64,000 bases of DNA from Shewanella frigidimarina (lineage in GTDB: Bacteria; Pseudomonadota; Gammaproteobacteria; Enterobacterales; Shewanellaceae), in NCBI RefSeq assembly GCF_003797125.1, contig NZ_RKKE01000003.1, positions 496,001 through 560,000 of the forward strand, in the 5' to 3' direction. Position 1 is the stretch's first letter; every line of letters starts with the position of its first letter. Shown piece after piece: positions 62,714-64,000 of the stretch. The translations under genes and the position numbers were made by a program. The notes under the pieces were generated by a model. That model saw nothing but the letters and a program-made list of their open reading frames with translations, was not told the origin of the DNA and ran no database searches.

Positions 62714-63937
62714 ATGCAATTTAATGTAAAAATATTATCCGTTGCTATATCAATGGCGATAGTCCCAAGTTTAGCAGTGGCAGATGAAGCCGCTGATGCT
62801 AAAATTGCTAAACTAGAGCAGCAGGTACAAACGTTGCAGGCGCAGCAAAATGCAAGCCTAGCCGACAAGGTCAAATTTAACGGTTTTATTAGCGGAGCCT
62901 ATATCAGCTCTGATAATGATGCTGGCTACAATAATGCTGATTCGAGTGCTAACTTTAGCGAAGACAGTAAATTAGGTCTACAAGGGACATTTAACATTTC
63001 TGACAATACTCAAGCAGTATTACAGCTAATGATGCGCGGTAAATACGACTGGGAAGTTGAAGCTGAATGGGCCTATTTATCCCATCGCTTTGACAACGGC
63101 GTTAAGATTCGTGGCGGTAAACTGCGTGTACCTTTATTTATGTACTCTGATTACTTAGATGTTGGATATGCACAGCCTTTCGCGCGCCCACCACAAGAAG
63201 TATACGGTACCATCCCGTTTTCATCTTACACTGGTGCAGGTGTTTCTTATGATGTGGAATACGATGACTCAACACTAACAATGCAAGCATTTGGTGGTGA
63301 GTCCGACGTTAAAAACTCAGCGGTTGAATTAAGCAACCTTATGGGTGCTAACGTAAGTTGGACTGATGAAATTTGGACTTTACGTGCTGTATATGCACAA
63401 GCCAAATTAGATGGTCCAATTGTCTCAGAAGTAACAGTGCCTTTAGCCGCAGGTGTAAATACTCAAGCTAACTATACCGTATTAGAACTTAATGATGAGA
63501 AAGGTTCATTCGTTGGGGTGGGTGCAAGTTACGACAATGGTGAAGTGATTGCTATTACTGAATGGACTCGTTCAGAAATTGATAACGCTTACCCTGACAC
63601 TGATTCTGGTTACTTAACGCTGGGCTACCGTATTAAGGAATTCACACCTTACGCTACAGTTGCATACATGAAGACTCAAGATAATGATGAGCGTCTGCCA
63701 CTATCAACAGCGACTGCAATTCAAATGGTTGCATTTAATGCTGAGCGCATGGCTTACAGTATTGGTTTACGTTGGGATGCTATTGATAACGTCGCGATAA
63801 AATTTGATGTCACTTATGCTGAAGATTTTGGTGACACTTCAGGTGGATTCACGGGCAACAGCATCGACACATCAACAGGTAAGTTTACTTATGATGACAC
63901 CTTGATTTACACCGTTAAATTCGACGCAGTATTTTAA
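62714..63937 (+). CDS. Outer membrane porin
   Basis: This 407-residue protein has a signal peptide (VKILSVAISMAIVPSLAVAD), then a short coiled coil (AKIAKLEQQVQTLQAQQNAS) that probably trimerises, and a beta-barrel with alternating strands from GFISGAYISSDND to the terminal aromatic residue (KFDAVF, ending with F as in outer membrane proteins). AAGGAG precedes the ATG. The substrate is unknown. The next gene starts 12 bases later, with the same transcript likely. Confidence 0.85.
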   Translation: MQFNVKILSVAISMAIVPSLAVADEAADAKIAKLEQQVQTLQAQQNASLADKVKFNGFISGAYISSDNDAGYNNADSSANFSEDSKLGLQGTFNISDNTQAVLQLMMRGKYDWEVEAEWAYLSHRFDNGVKIRGGKLRVPLFMYSDYLDVGYAQPFARPPQEVYGTIPFSSYTGAGVSYDVEYDDSTLTMQAFGGESDVKNSAVELSNLMGANVSWTDEIWTLRAVYAQAKLDGPIVSEVTVPLAAGVNTQANYTVLELNDEKGSFVGVGASYDNGEVIAITEWTRSEIDNAYPDTDSGYLTLGYRIKEFTPYATVAYMKTQDNDERLPLSTATAIQMVAFNAERMAYSIGLRWDAIDNVAIKFDVTYAEDFGDTSGGFTGNSIDTSTGKFTYDDTLIYTVKFDAVF

Positions 63938-63948
63938 GGAGTATGATA

Positions 63949-64000
63949 ATGAAAAAGTTACTAACTATTTTAGCACTAAGTTTAACCGCTGTTACCTCCG
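63949..64000 (+). CDS. Start of an exported protein (truncated by the window)
   Basis: The window ends after 17 codons reading KKLLTILALSLTAVTS, which is the hydrophobic core of a signal peptide. AAGGAG lies ten bases ahead of the ATG. It follows the porin gene by 12 bases and probably shares its operon. It may be a binding protein that works with the porin, but this cannot be shown here. Confidence 0.6.
   Translation, partial: MKKLLTILALSLTAVTS

Overview
The window looks like chromosomal DNA of a marine gammaproteobacterium, most likely Shewanella or a close relative. This is inferred from gene content and neighbourhoods: ppsA/ppsR divergent and next to aroH and ydiJ, the homogentisate/4-hydroxyphenylpyruvate dioxygenase pair beside a LysR gene, RpoE-ChrR, CheV, and an AT-leaning sequence with AAGGA-type ribosome binding sites. 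No rRNA, tRNA, CRISPR array, prophage or intact insertion sequence was seen.

Layout. 1-9.0 kb: the 3' part of an OlsB/hemolysin-type acyltransferase, a CBS protein, a TonB-like periplasmic protein, a tight four-gene operon of two DUF1538 membrane proteins with a PII-like and a CBS protein (a regulated membrane transport system), then a LysR regulator, a quinol-monooxygenase-like protein, a Gfo/Idh oxidoreductase and a Nudix hydrolase. 9.2-22.3 kb: an ion-homeostasis region that looks acquired. It holds (a) a nine-gene operon for an Mrp/Mbh-type cation/proton antiporter with three NuoL/M-like subunits, led by a Rap1a/Tai-like secreted protein, and (b) on the other strand DUF211 - VIT1/CCC1-like - calcium-type P-type ATPase. 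A short diverged repeat occurs three times, at about 9.21, 18.28 and 22.28 kb, at the edges of these two modules; the first copy sits exactly where a LysR gene fragment is cut off.

22.4-32.5 kb: MarR regulator, ydiJ (D-2-hydroxyacid oxidation), ppsA, ppsR, aroH and an HD-GYP phosphodiesterase, centred on PEP supply and aromatic synthesis. 32.9-46.3 kb: mostly single housekeeping or envelope genes (SIMPL protein, histidine phosphatase, Rho antiterminator, thioesterase, response regulator, mutarotase, 5'-nucleotidase, carboxylesterase, SlyD-like FKBP, MltB-type transglycosylase, DUF2750, CheV). 46.8-49.0 kb: a Lon-N domain protein and the sigma-E/ChrR pair with a recognisable autoregulatory promoter and a terminator. 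49.0-50.0 kb: a 57-residue ORF with a strong ribosome binding site beside a 75-nt stem-loop. 50.0-57.5 kb: PLP enzyme, YccF, EVE, AIM24-like protein, tyrosine/homogentisate catabolism and a LysE exporter. 57.5-64 kb: FemAB/DUF482-like protein, gamma-glutamyltransferase, a chemoreceptor, a porin and the first codons of an exported protein.

The most unusual material is the region from 9.2 to 22.3 kb and the DUF1538/PII/CBS operon. Together they give this stretch three separate predicted inorganic-cation systems. Start codons were adjusted where a ribosome binding site or the family length favoured an internal start. All functions are inferred from reading the sequence; no database search was run.
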